Assembly: GCA_963833505.1 (NCBI GenBank)
Contig: CAWHYG010000014.1
Span: 1-31,981 of the forward strand
Length of the DNA: 31,981 nucleotides
Origin: CAWHYG01 sp963833505
GTDB lineage: Bacteria > Eisenbacteria > RBG-16-71-46 > CAIMUX01
Reading direction: 5' to 3'
In this document: positions 1 to 11,095 of the stretch, piece by piece
Numbering within the stretch: position 1 is the stretch's first letter
Layout: every line of letters starts with the position of its first letter
Notes under the pieces: generated by a model
The model's database searches: none
Seen by the model: only the letters and a program-made list of their open reading frames with translations
Told to the model about the DNA's origin: nothing
Program-made: the position numbers and the translations under genes

Positions 1-18
1 GCCCCCGTCCCTATTGTT

Positions 19-2302
19 TTACCAGACGGGGCACGGTAGGCAGACGCGGAGGCGCCTGGTCGGTGTGCCGGCAGTAGAGGTCCGACGACCGGGAGCGCCG
101 GCCTTTTTCAGGATCGCGCTCCCGCAGTTCCGATGGAGCGTCACCTGATAAAGGCCACGCGAGTCGATGTCGTCCCACATGTTGGGGTTTGCAGGCGGCA
201 CTCAAGTACATCTCCCGCGGGGTTTCCCGGGCTTCGGGATTGAGCTGTTCCACGAAACGACATGGCTGCCGGAGGCGATCGGACCGCTCAGGAGGGCGCG
301 CATGCAACTCGTCCTGGTGCTGTGCTCCAAGACCTGGACAACTTCCCGAAGCACGCCTGCGGCGAAGAGAATTGGATGGTCACCGGGCCACTGGCGGGAT
401 TCGGATCGGCAGCGAGCATGATCGGCCTGGGCAGAAGGCTGCCGTTCTCCACCCCGGAAACGTCACATTGCGTCGACAGCACGTGTAACCCGGGGCCGTC
501 CACGTCGAGAAGATAGCCGTCGTAGAGCGTCAGGCCATTGGCGCCGACCGGGGCGATCCCGGCCGTCACGGGACTGGAAGGATGGAGAAGGTCGAGCACC
601 GGCATCTCCTTCCGAACAATCACCAAGGTAGGCATAGGTTCCGGAGGTACGACCGGACCCGCATACCCCGGCGACCAGGTCGAGCCGATGAGCTGGGGCG
701 CGGCCGGATTGGATACGTCAACCAGGTCGAATCCGCCGTCGTACGTCAGATAGACCTCCGTTCCCACGACGGCGACGCCGACGGCCGAGTCGAGCCCGCC
801 CAGGCTGCCGATGATGCGCGGGCAGCCGGTCTGGAGCAATCGACGACCTGGAGGCCCGCGCCCTCGGCGGCCACGTAGGGAGTCGTCCCGGAAACCGCGA
901 CGGCAACAGCCGCGTCGGAAAACGCGACGTTCCCTAGAAACGCCGGGACCAAGGAGTTTAAGATGTCCACAACGACCAGGCCAGCTTCCACGCCCGCGAC
1001 GTAGGCGTAGTTCCCCGAGACCTCCACGTCATTGGCCTCGCCGGGAAGGGACACGCTGCCGACGATGTGCGCCGCCGCTGGATAGGAGATGTCGATCACG
1101 TGCAGGCCGGCGGAATAGTCGGCGGCGTACAGATACTGACCGGCAGTCGCCACGCCACAACAGGCGTCCGGTGTGGCCACGGCGCCAAGGGATCGCGGCG
1201 AAGTCGGTGTGGAAACATCGACGATCTGGACACCCCCGTCGCTGTCTGCGACATAGGCGGTTGAACCGGAGGTTACGATGTCCGCGCCATAACCCGGTAA
1301 AGCCAGATTGGCACGGATCGGCGGGGAATTGGGGTTCGTAACGTCGATGACGTCGAGGCCCTGGAACGTGGCGACGTAGACCATTGCTCCCCGAACCGCC
1401 GTGCCGCCGACCAGACCTGTGCAGCCGGCACTCCCGATGGGCCGCAGAGCGCCAGGGTTGGCGACATCGATCAAGGCTACGTTCCCACCCTCGTCGGAGC
1501 CCACATACGCGATCGTATCGGACACGGCGACGCTGGTCGCCCAGTCCATGGCCTCAGAACCGACGATTTTCGGGGATGCTGGTTTGGAAACGTCGACGAC
1601 GACCAGGCCATCGCCGAGATCAGCAACGTAGGCGTAGTTATGATAAACCGCAACGTCGACGGGGAGGGGCAGGGCCACGTTCCCCAATATCCTCGGGCTC
1701 ACGGGATTAGAGATGTCCACGGTGTAGAGTTCATTGGAATATGTGGTGGCCAAGTAAGCTACTGTCCCGAGAACCGCCACGCCGCCATCGGAAGACCCTA
1801 CTGGAAGATTAGCCACAACGACGGGCGCCATGGGATTCGATACGTCCACCACATAGAAACCGTTGCCTGCGACGTAGGCGTATCCACCTTTCACGGCCAC
1901 ATCACACGCCCCCGGGACAAACACGTAGCCGGCGTATTGCGGTCTTGACGGGGAGGATATGTCGACCACTCCCAGAAAGGATCCGCCGATGATGTATCCG
2001 TACCTGCCCGCCACAGCTATCGCGGTTATCGGAACCAAGTACGGCAACGAACCGACGATCTTGGGCGCAGCAGGATTCGACACATCCGCCACGACCAGGC
2101 CGGAATCGTCATCGGCGATATATGCATAGTTGCCATCAAGCGCCACGGCCTCGCCATACCCTGGCGCGTCCACATGCCCGATCATATGCAGGTACCCTGC
2201 GTAATCGATGCAGTCGGCGCGCGCGGTGCCGCTCAGGCCGAAATCAACGATGAGGGAAAGCACCAGAGCCGGGAGCGCTCCATGTCCGAGGGTTGATCGC
2301 AC
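19..2302 (-). CDS. Secreted LVIVD-repeat beta-propeller protein with FlgD-like C-terminus, frameshifted
   Basis: The start is a GTG at 2302, preceded by AAAGGAGG, and it opens a signal peptide ending near TARA-D. About thirteen LVIVD-type repeats of some 43 residues follow, each with a core like VVDVSNPAAPKIVGSL, which predicts one or two beta-propellers outside the cytoplasm. Near 820 the frame changes: PAA resumes as PRIIGSL in another frame if one C is added to the C run. Near 361 it changes again, and the new frame reads like a FlgD/secretion-tail domain (LLSGPIASGSHVVSWN). A third frame near 200-100 reads DDIDSRGLYQVTL, a typical end of such tails. The gene is therefore either decayed or affected by assembly indels. 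LVIVD proteins are surface or adhesion-like with no fixed biochemical role. The exact 3' end is uncertain. Confidence 0.75.
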
Positions 2303-2316
2303 GAACCCCTCCTTTC

Positions 2317-2690
2317 GAGTGCCCTCTTCTAGTCTACACCTGGGAGGGCCGGAAGTCACTCAGGATCAGGAGTCGCCGTGGCTGTGTTGGCTGCTTGACA
2401 GATCCTGCCCGTTCTGCGCCAGAACCCAGCCGGCATCACGCCGCCTCCCGGTAGTGGTACCTGAATGCGCCCGCTCGGCTCGAGTCCCACCGCGCTGCCC
2501 AGGACTCGTCGATCCGCCCCCCCCGCTCCGGCCCCGCCCGGCGGCGTTGGAGACCGACGAGCGGCTCAGGTCCTCCGGCGCTGCCGGTGCGCTCCGGTAC
2601 CCTCCGGGCGGACGGGGCACCCACCCAGCCGCGGCACGGCACGGCGACGACTCAGGCGGGACTGACGGCGGCGCGGCCAACTCCCTGCAA
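2317..2690. other. Intergenic stretch, no gene recognised
   Basis: This GC-rich stretch lies between the LVIVD gene start and the stop of the DsrE-like gene, both on the minus strand. It contains a run of eight C at 2517-2524. I see no convincing RNA gene or terminator. It should contain the promoter of the LVIVD gene, but no clear -35/-10 pair is visible. Confidence 0.4.
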
Positions 2691-3152
2691 TCAGAACGTC
2701 AGCACTCGGTCCGAACTGCGGATCAGCCCGTACAGCTCGGTCATGGTGGACACGGGACAGAGCGCTGAACCAGCGGAGCCGTGCATTTGGAGACACGTGC
2801 CGCAGGCGAGAATCCGTCCTCCCGCAGCCTGAAACGCCCGTGCCTTCTCCTGAACATCGAATTTCGGATCCTGGATCTTGTCCAGTTCCACGCCCTGCCC
2901 GAGGAGAAACACGCTGACCTCGTCTCCCTGCTCGATGGCGTACTGGGCAACCCGAAAAACGTTGAAGACGGTTTCGGGGTCGGTTTGCGTGAGGACCAGA
3001 GCCAGCTTGAACTGCTGCCCGGCCGGTGTGGACGCGGAAACCACCGCGCCCGCGGTTCCCGCCGTGGGATCACCCGCGCGATGCTGGGCGTAGGCGACGC
3101 CGATCGTCGTTCCGACCGCGAGAGCCAGCACCCATGCGGCGATCGTCTTCAT
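2691..3152 (-). CDS. Exported DsrE/DsrF-like family protein
   Basis: This is a 153-residue protein. The start is the ATG at 3152, preceded by AAGGAGG; the longer upstream frame has no comparable signal. Residues 1-22 form a signal peptide with a cut after VAYA. The rest matches the DsrE/DsrF sulfur-relay fold: a hydrophobic strand KLALVLTQ, a segment GDEVSVFLLGQGVEL, and the cysteine motif ACGTC (C117, C120) with C132 further on. Family members carry persulfide sulfur or act as small accessory proteins. A periplasmic copy suggests sulfur or thiol handling outside the cytoplasm, which is inference. It is divergent from a small membrane-protein gene whose relatives often accompany sulfur-transfer proteins. 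Confidence 0.8.
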   Translation of the reverse strand: MKTIAAWVLALAVGTTIGVAYAQHRAGDPTAGTAGAVVSASTPAGQQFKLALVLTQTDPETVFNVFRVAQYAIEQGDEVSVFLLGQGVELDKIQDPKFDVQEKARAFQAAGGRILACGTCLQMHGSAGSALCPVSTMTELYGLIRSSDRVLTF

Positions 3153-3501
3153 GTTCGTCCTCCTTGTAGAAGTGGATTGGCCCCAGCATCGTTCGCCTGA
3201 GCGGAAAGTCAAGACCTGGCGGCAGGGCCGAGTCCTGCTGCGCCGCCCCACCTCCGCCACCTCTCCTCCCCCTTCGCGCCCCCCGGCGGCCTGGGACAGC
3301 GGGAGGAGGAGAGGTAGGCACCTGAGGCCGTGCGGGCGCAATCCCCTCGCGTCTCGAATTCTGGATCGCTTCTTTTCCGTCGCATCCCGGCGTTGTCTGT
3401 GGGCAAACTCGTCGCCGATGGCGGAGATCCCCGGACGTCAGCCAGCGATCCGGACTTGGCTGCCGAGCTCTGCCGGGCATCCGCGCATCGAGGAGGTAGC
3501 A
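3153..3501. promoter_or_regulatory. Divergent intergenic region
   Basis: These 349 bp separate the DsrE-like gene (minus) from the small membrane-protein gene (plus), so they should hold two back-to-back promoters. The strong ribosome sites AAGGAGG near 3160 and GAGGAGGT near 3490 are visible. The centre holds one copy of the palindromic repeat described at 3260-3314. I could not pick out confident -10/-35 boxes. Confidence 0.45.
3260..3314. repeat. REP-like palindromic repeat, copy 1
   Basis: The outer arms CCTCTCCTCCC and GGGAGGAGGAGAGG can pair around a GC-rich centre. The 26-bp core 3281-3306 is identical to 3757-3782. There is no T tract after the stem on either strand, so a simple intrinsic terminator is unlikely. 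Repeated extragenic palindrome is the best description. Confidence 0.6.
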
Positions 3502-3681
3502 ATGACCGCCCTGAGAATGCAGTTTCTGTTCATGACCGTAGTCATCTTCGCGGGAATTCTCCTGACCGGCCTTCACACAGCGCACTGGTTCCTGTACCTG
3601 CCCGTGGTCATGTTCTTGTTCGCTGGGATTTCCGGCATTTGCCCGGGGCTGCTGCTCTGGAAGAAAATGGGGTTCAAGTAG
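3502..3681 (+). CDS. Small membrane protein, DUF2892/YgaP-transmembrane-like
   Basis: This 59-residue protein starts at an ATG preceded by AGGAGG with correct spacing. Two hydrophobic helices (about residues 8-24 and 30-46) are followed by GISGICPGLLLWKKMG. That end resembles the membrane domain of the DUF2892/YgaP group, in which a glycine-rich turn precedes a C-P pair. The domain is often found alone or fused to rhodanese sulfurtransferases. Divergent pairing with an exported DsrE-like protein supports a shared role in sulfur or thiol chemistry, but this is only inferred. No tight operon partner follows: the next downstream gene is convergent. Confidence 0.65.
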   Translation: MTALRMQFLFMTVVIFAGILLTGLHTAHWFLYLPVVMFLFAGISGICPGLLLWKKMGFK

Positions 3682-3734
3682 AACACGCTCGGGCGCAGAG
3701 CCGATGGTTCATCAGCCGTGCGTCCGCCCGGCCG

Positions 3735-3784
3735 CTTCGCCCGTCCCCCGCCTCCTCCCCGGCGGCCTGGGACAGCGGGAGGGA
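3735..3784. repeat. REP-like palindromic repeat, copy 2
   Basis: This is the second copy of the repeat at 3260-3314, with the same 26-bp core at 3757-3782 and similar C-rich and G-rich arms. It sits between the convergent ends of the small membrane-protein gene (3681) and the pRiA4b-family gene (stop at 3788). Here a role in transcript 3'-end folding is possible, but no T tract follows. Confidence 0.6.
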
Positions 3785-3787
3785 GTG

Positions 3788-4423
3788 TCACTCTCCGCGA
3801 CCGTCCCGAACCCATCCGCCGTGCAGCTCCAGGTTCGCCCGCTTGGCGTCGTACGCCTCGGGATCGAAGGAGTCACCCACCCACTCGAGCATGTCAGCGT
3901 GCGCCGGGTGCTTCGGATCCGCCAGCACCTCCAGGAAGTGGTAGTAGCCTGGTACCCCACCGACATCCTCCGGCGGGCAGGCGCGCCGCCCGGCCAAGAT
4001 CATGGGAAAGAACCCAGGTCCGGTCGGCTCCAGCACCTTCTCCAGCCGCACCTCGTGCTCCCAGCTGTCCCCGAAGTCGTACTCGTAGGTGAGGCGATCC
4101 CCCGGTTTCCAGAGCACCGCATCCAGCTTGGTGCTGTTCTCGCTCACGCACCGCAGCCCGGAATCGGGGTCCGACGTCCCGTAGATCACGCCGTCGCGGT
4201 TGAACTGATGAAGATGGCTATCCGTCCATCCCATGACCAGCTGGAGGGAGTCGTGCAGCCGCTTGAGGCTGATGTCGCGGGGGACGAGGAATTCGCGCCA
4301 CACAGACGGGCGGATGCCCGCGAGCGTGACCTTGAGCTGGTACAACTGCGCGCCAGTGGAGCGGATTCTCAAGGCAACCTCCTTGCTCCCGGCCGTGAAT
4401 TCCCTGCGCCGGCCGTCGACCAA
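3788..4423 (-). CDS. Plasmid pRiA4b ORF-3 family protein
   Basis: This 211-residue protein carries the hallmarks of the PRiA4_ORF3 family (PF07929): YQLKVTLAGIRPSVWRE near the N-terminus, then LHDSLQLVMGW and HLHQF, the segment YEYDFGDSWEHEV, and a C-terminal CPPEDVGGVPGYY. These are diagnostic, although the molecular function is unknown. The start used is a TTG at 4423, about 12 nt after the hsdR stop; a downstream TTG is an alternative and no ATG fits well. Being directly downstream of hsdR on the same strand, it is probably the last gene of the restriction operon's transcript. The family is frequent on plasmids and mobile islands. Confidence 0.85.
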   Translation of the reverse strand: MVDGRRREFTAGSKEVALRIRSTGAQLYQLKVTLAGIRPSVWREFLVPRDISLKRLHDSLQLVMGWTDSHLHQFNRDGVIYGTSDPDSGLRCVSENSTKLDAVLWKPGDRLTYEYDFGDSWEHEVRLEKVLEPTGPGFFPMILAGRRACPPEDVGGVPGYYHFLEVLADPKHPAHADMLEWVGDSFDPEAYDAKRANLELHGGWVRDGRGE

Positions 4424-4435
4424 CCTACCCCTTCT

Positions 4436-7626
<3,191 letters not shown>

Positions 7627-7673
7627 AATTCAGGCCTTTGCAGCGGTCGTCGGAGTGTCCGCCCCGCCGATGG

Positions 7674-7716
7674 GACGGGAATAAGACGGGAATAAGACGG
7701 AATTAGCCGGAATTGG
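7674..7716. repeat. Short tandem repeat between AlbA_2 gene and hsdR
   Basis: Four head-to-tail units of 10-11 bp occur: GACGGGAATAA at 7674 and again at 7685, then the degenerate GACGGAATTA at 7696 and GCCGGAATTGG at 7706. It lies in the 103-bp gap between the AlbA_2-domain gene stop (7730) and the hsdR start (7626). It is AT-richer than its surroundings. It could modulate hsdR expression or be a simple slippage product. Confidence 0.75.
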
Positions 7717-7729
7717 CCAACCCTTTGAC

Positions 7730-9124
7730 TCACAGTCGTTTCCACAGCGCCCCCCGCCCATGTCCCGAGGCAATGGCCAGCCCGAACGTCCGCAGTGCAG
7801 CCAGATCCTCCCGCACCTGCCGTCCGCCTGTACCATCGGCCAACCGCACGAGGATGTCACGCAAGGCGAGCCCGCCACGCGACGCATCCAGAAGCGCCAG
7901 AATCACCCTTTGTCGTTCGGTCAGGTCGTGGCCAACTCGCCGCGGCGGCACATACCGGCTCGGGCGGAAGCGCACCGTCACGCACCCGCCCGCATCCTCA
8001 ATCTCGGGGCGAGGCAACCCGGCGGAGGCCGCCAGCTCGGCTATCTTGATGGTGCCTCGGCCCCAGCTCTCGATGATTCCGCGGCGATAGAACGTGCGAG
8101 CGATCATCGGATTCCAGGGCAACGACTCGTGTGGTTGGAACAGAGCCTCCGCAGTCAGGCCGAAGTGGAGCGTGCCCGATGACGTTACTTCGAGCCGGTC
8201 GTCGTAGAGCCCCACCGCGACCGATCCTCCGCCGATCGAGTAGTCACGGTGGCAGATGGCGTTTGCCAACGCCTCCCGCAGTGCCGTCGGCGGATACAGC
8301 GGATCGTCGATGCGCTCGAACAGGCCCGGCGCGATCCGCCCGGCAACGGGCAGGTTCTCGCGCAAGTAGCGTTCGGCCTTGCGGAGCAAATCGAAGGCAT
8401 GGCCGTGGAACTGCCGGTTGTCGAGGAACTCGGTGCGGTCCGTGCCGCGGAACTTCGCCACCCGCAGGAGACACTGCGGAACCTCCGCCTCGAGACGCTC
8501 GGCACGACCGAACAGAACCATGGCAGCGCGCAGCACCTGCCCGTGATGGAGCAATCCGAGACCTCGCAGCAGTTCCAACGGATCACGCGTGTCGGGATCC
8601 TCGGACCGCGCACGACGGATAGACTCCTCCACCGTTCGCACGATCTCTGCCGTATCGAGGTCGTCCACGGTCCAACCCGCCACGGGCTCGTTTTCCCAAC
8701 GCTGCTCGCCATGCAGGCGTTCCAACAGCGTCCGGTTGTACTCATCGCGCGACAGGGCCGGGCTCGTGTTGCCGACGCGCCGGTAGGCTTGCCCGTGGTA
8801 GCAGTAGGGACGGTTCTGGCCGGTCGCGACCGTGATGACCAGAACCTCGCGGCCGTCTTCCAGAGGTACACGATCGATTGTCGGGAAGGCCGGCGGATCG
8901 ATCTCGCGCAGCTCCTGCGCAACTTGCTCGATCGTGTGATCGGCGACCTGCTGGCCAACCACTCGTCCGTCCGGCTCGATGCCGAACAGCACCCGCCCAC
9001 CGCGGTGGTTGAGCATGGCGCACAACGTGCGGGCCGCCTCGCGACGCTCGCCCGTCGAACGCTTGAATTCGACCGCTTCGGACTCGCCGGCGGCGGCCAG
9101 GGCTGCGATCTGGTCGGGGGTCAT
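7730..9124 (-). CDS. AlbA_2 (Schlafen-type) DNA-binding and ATP-binding protein
   Basis: This 464-residue protein starts with an AlbA_2 domain: ESEAVEFKRS at residues 14-23 and GGRVLFGIEPDGRVVG near 42-57. It continues with a divergent HATPase_c_4 region containing TALREALANAICHRDYS near 285 and GIIESWGRGTIKI near 360. The C-terminus looks like a winged helix (ERQRVILALLDASRGGLALRDIL). This architecture is usually annotated as a RecG-like or transcriptional-regulator ATP-binding protein. The ATG overlaps the hsdS stop as ATGA, so it is translationally coupled inside the restriction operon, between hsdS and hsdR. Members recur next to type I restriction genes, and a regulatory or anti-phage role is inferred. 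Confidence 0.9.
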   Translation of the reverse strand: MTPDQIAALAAAGESEAVEFKRSTGERREAARTLCAMLNHRGGRVLFGIEPDGRVVGQQVADHTIEQVAQELREIDPPAFPTIDRVPLEDGREVLVITVATGQNRPYCYHGQAYRRVGNTSPALSRDEYNRTLLERLHGEQRWENEPVAGWTVDDLDTAEIVRTVEESIRRARSEDPDTRDPLELLRGLGLLHHGQVLRAAMVLFGRAERLEAEVPQCLLRVAKFRGTDRTEFLDNRQFHGHAFDLLRKAERYLRENLPVAGRIAPGLFERIDDPLYPPTALREALANAICHRDYSIGGGSVAVGLYDDRLEVTSSGTLHFGLTAEALFQPHESLPWNPMIARTFYRRGIIESWGRGTIKIAELAASAGLPRPEIEDAGGCVTVRFRPSRYVPPRRVGHDLTERQRVILALLDASRGGLALRDILVRLADGTGGRQVREDLAALRTFGLAIASGHGRGALWKRL

Positions 9125-9640
9125 GAGATTACCTGCCGAGCAAAGTGCGCGACGTGCTTCACCCGCAGCTCGCCGGAGATGAGCCTGGGGAGCAGGGTGT
9201 CCCGGAGGGTGGCGAGCGTCCCGGATTCGGAAATCATCCCTTCGTGTCGCATGCGCGTCGCCTCCGCGAGTCTGCTGAAGGCGCGAACAACGGTTGCAGA
9301 CGGAACCACAACCCGCGGGCTTTGGAGGCCATCGACCGGCAGCATGTTTACAGTCGTTCCGTTCGCGTATCCGCTTACCGTGTCATGCATGACGCAGGTG
9401 TTGAGCAGATGGCTCAGATAGTCGGATGTCAGGCCCATGGATGCCTTGGCTCGGACGCGATACAGGTGGTGGCTGAAAAGGCTCCCGGATTGAAAGTGCG
9501 AGGGCACAATGGCCGCATACCCGATAAGGAGACGATGGTGGCCCTGCTCGGTGTTCGCAACGATGAGGTCCCCGGCCCGCGCAAGGTGATGTGGCTTGTA
9601 CTCGCGGGGATGTCCCGGTGAGCGTTGAAAGTTGACGGCG
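9121..9640 (-). pseudogene. hsdS: HsdS specificity subunit, 3' fragment
   Basis: This is the C-terminal part of a type I specificity subunit. The second target-recognition domain is recognisable from ARAGDLIVANTEQGHH through HHLYRVRA to YANGTTVNMLPVDGLQ. The distal conserved helix follows: MISESGTLATLRDTLLPRL and the terminal ISGELRV. The stop overlaps the AlbA_2 gene start as ATGA. The upstream side is cut by an IS256-family element at roughly 9640 (edge uncertain). The matching 5' part lies at 12366-13017. Some residues of the second recognition domain may have been lost at the insertion. Confidence 0.85.
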
Positions 9641-11003
9641 GTCCTCAACCCTATGGCAGAATTCGTTTTGCCAAGGAAGTCCGCAAAGGGAGGAGGACCA
9701 ACCGCCATGAGGAAGAATGCCAGGAAAACACCCGTCCGAAAACCGCAATTCATCTCCGAGCCTTCGCTGCCACCGCGGCAGCTGTCGATTCCGGAGATCC
9801 TGATCAGCACCCGCGTCGGTCTCCGCGAACTCGTCTTCAACTCGGGGTTCCAGGTCTTCCAGGCTCTGCTGGAGACGGATCGGGAAGCGCTCTGTGGTCC
9901 GCGGTACGCCCCGCAGGAAGACCGTCAGGCCTACCGGCACGGGTTCGATGAGGGTCAGGTGGTCCTTGGGGGTCGGAAGGTCCGGGTGAAGAAGCCCCGA
10001 GTGCGGAGTGCCGATGGCCGCAGCGAACTGATGCTGCCGTCGTGGGAGCGCTTCCAACAGGAAGATCCGCTCCGGGACCGGGCCTGGGAGCAGATCCTCG
10101 CCGGCGTGAGCACGCGCCACTACGCGCGCTCCCTCGAGCCGATCGAGGAGGGCCCGGTCTCGTGCAGCGTGAGCGCCTCTTCGGTATCGCGGCGGTTCGT
10201 GGCCCGGACCGCGAGTGCGGTGCAGACGTTCCTGACCCGTCCGTTGGACGGGCAGGACTTCCCCATCATCCTGATCGATGGCACGGGACTGGGCGATCAC
10301 GTCGCCATCGTCATTCTGGGAATCGACCCGACGGGCAAGAAGCACGTGCTCGGCGTGGCGGAGGGAAGCACCGAGGCGTCGGCGGTCTGTCATCGCCTGC
10401 TGGGCGAGCTGATCGAACGAGGTCTGGTGGTGGAGCGCGCGCGGCTCTTCGTGATCGACGGAGGTAAGGGAATCCGCAAGGCGATCCGGGACGTGTTCGG
10501 CTCCTGGGCCCTGATCCACCGGTGTCATCTCCACAAACTGCGCAACGTTCTCGAGCATCTGCCTCCCAGACGCCAGGCCTGGGTAAGCGCGGCGCTGCGG
10601 CGCGCCTGGGGCAAGAGCAACGTGGCCGCTGCCCGCAAGGTCCTGACGACCCTCGCCGATCAGCTTCGGGACGACCATCCCGGGGCCGCCGCCTCCGTGG
10701 AGGAGGGACTGGAAGAAACGCTGACCATCATCGCGCTTGGAGCTCGTGGTGAACTTCGCCGCATCCTCTGCAGCACGAACATCATCGAGAATCTCCAGGG
10801 TGGTGTGAAACGCGTCGCGCGGAACGTCAAGCGGTGGAGGAGTGGATCGATGGCCCTGCGCTGGGCCGTCACTGGCCTGATGGAGTCGGAAAAGAAGTTC
10901 CGGCGCATCCGCGGGCATCGCGATCTCGCTCAGTTCATCGCCGCCATCGAAGAACGAAAGTCGAGGACTCAAGACTGGACAAGTCCAGAAAGGTCGCGTA
11001 AAA
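9640..11003 (+). mobile_element. IS256-family insertion sequence inside hsdS
   Basis: This element carries one transposase gene on the plus strand, opposite to the interrupted hsdS. Its edges are approximate: the left edge is where hsdS reading stops making sense, and the right edge is where ISL3-family sequence begins. I found no matching terminal inverted repeats or target duplication. The right end appears lost or overwritten by the neighbouring ISL3-family element. Confidence 0.75.
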
Positions 11004-11095
11004 GATGGCTCCTCTCGATTTTCAGTGGAATCAGGGTCATAGAACGATTTGGGCCCAGGGGTCATCGTGAAGAGAGCAGCGCTGGTAGATCTTGA
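9707..11095 (+). CDS. IS256-family (Mutator-type) transposase
   Basis: The ATG at 9707 follows AGGAGG by 10 nt and gives 462 residues. The DDE catalytic triad is visible: D191 in LIDGTGLGD, D251 in FVIDGGKG and E361 in STNIIENLQGG. The HRCHLHK motif near 271-277 and the SMALRW segment are also family signatures. The native protein should end soon after RGHRDLAQFIAAIEE. Here the frame runs on through about 40 further residues (from about 10985) that belong to the adjacent ISL3-family sequence, so the original stop codon is gone. The catalytic core is intact. Confidence 0.93.
   Translation: MRKNARKTPVRKPQFISEPSLPPRQLSIPEILISTRVGLRELVFNSGFQVFQALLETDREALCGPRYAPQEDRQAYRHGFDEGQVVLGGRKVRVKKPRVRSADGRSELMLPSWERFQQEDPLRDRAWEQILAGVSTRHYARSLEPIEEGPVSCSVSASSVSRRFVARTASAVQTFLTRPLDGQDFPIILIDGTGLGDHVAIVILGIDPTGKKHVLGVAEGSTEASAVCHRLLGELIERGLVVERARLFVIDGGKGIRKAIRDVFGSWALIHRCHLHKLRNVLEHLPPRRQAWVSAALRRAWGKSNVAAARKVLTTLADQLRDDHPGAAASVEEGLEETLTIIALGARGELRRILCSTNIIENLQGGVKRVARNVKRWRSGSMALRWAVTGLMESEKKFRRIRGHRDLAQFIAAIEERKSRTQDWTSPERSRKRWLLSIFSGIRVIERFGPRGHREESSAGRS

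Noticed and set aside
2511..2530. C8/G8 run as an intrinsic terminator
   Set aside because: No stem followed by a T tract on either strand.
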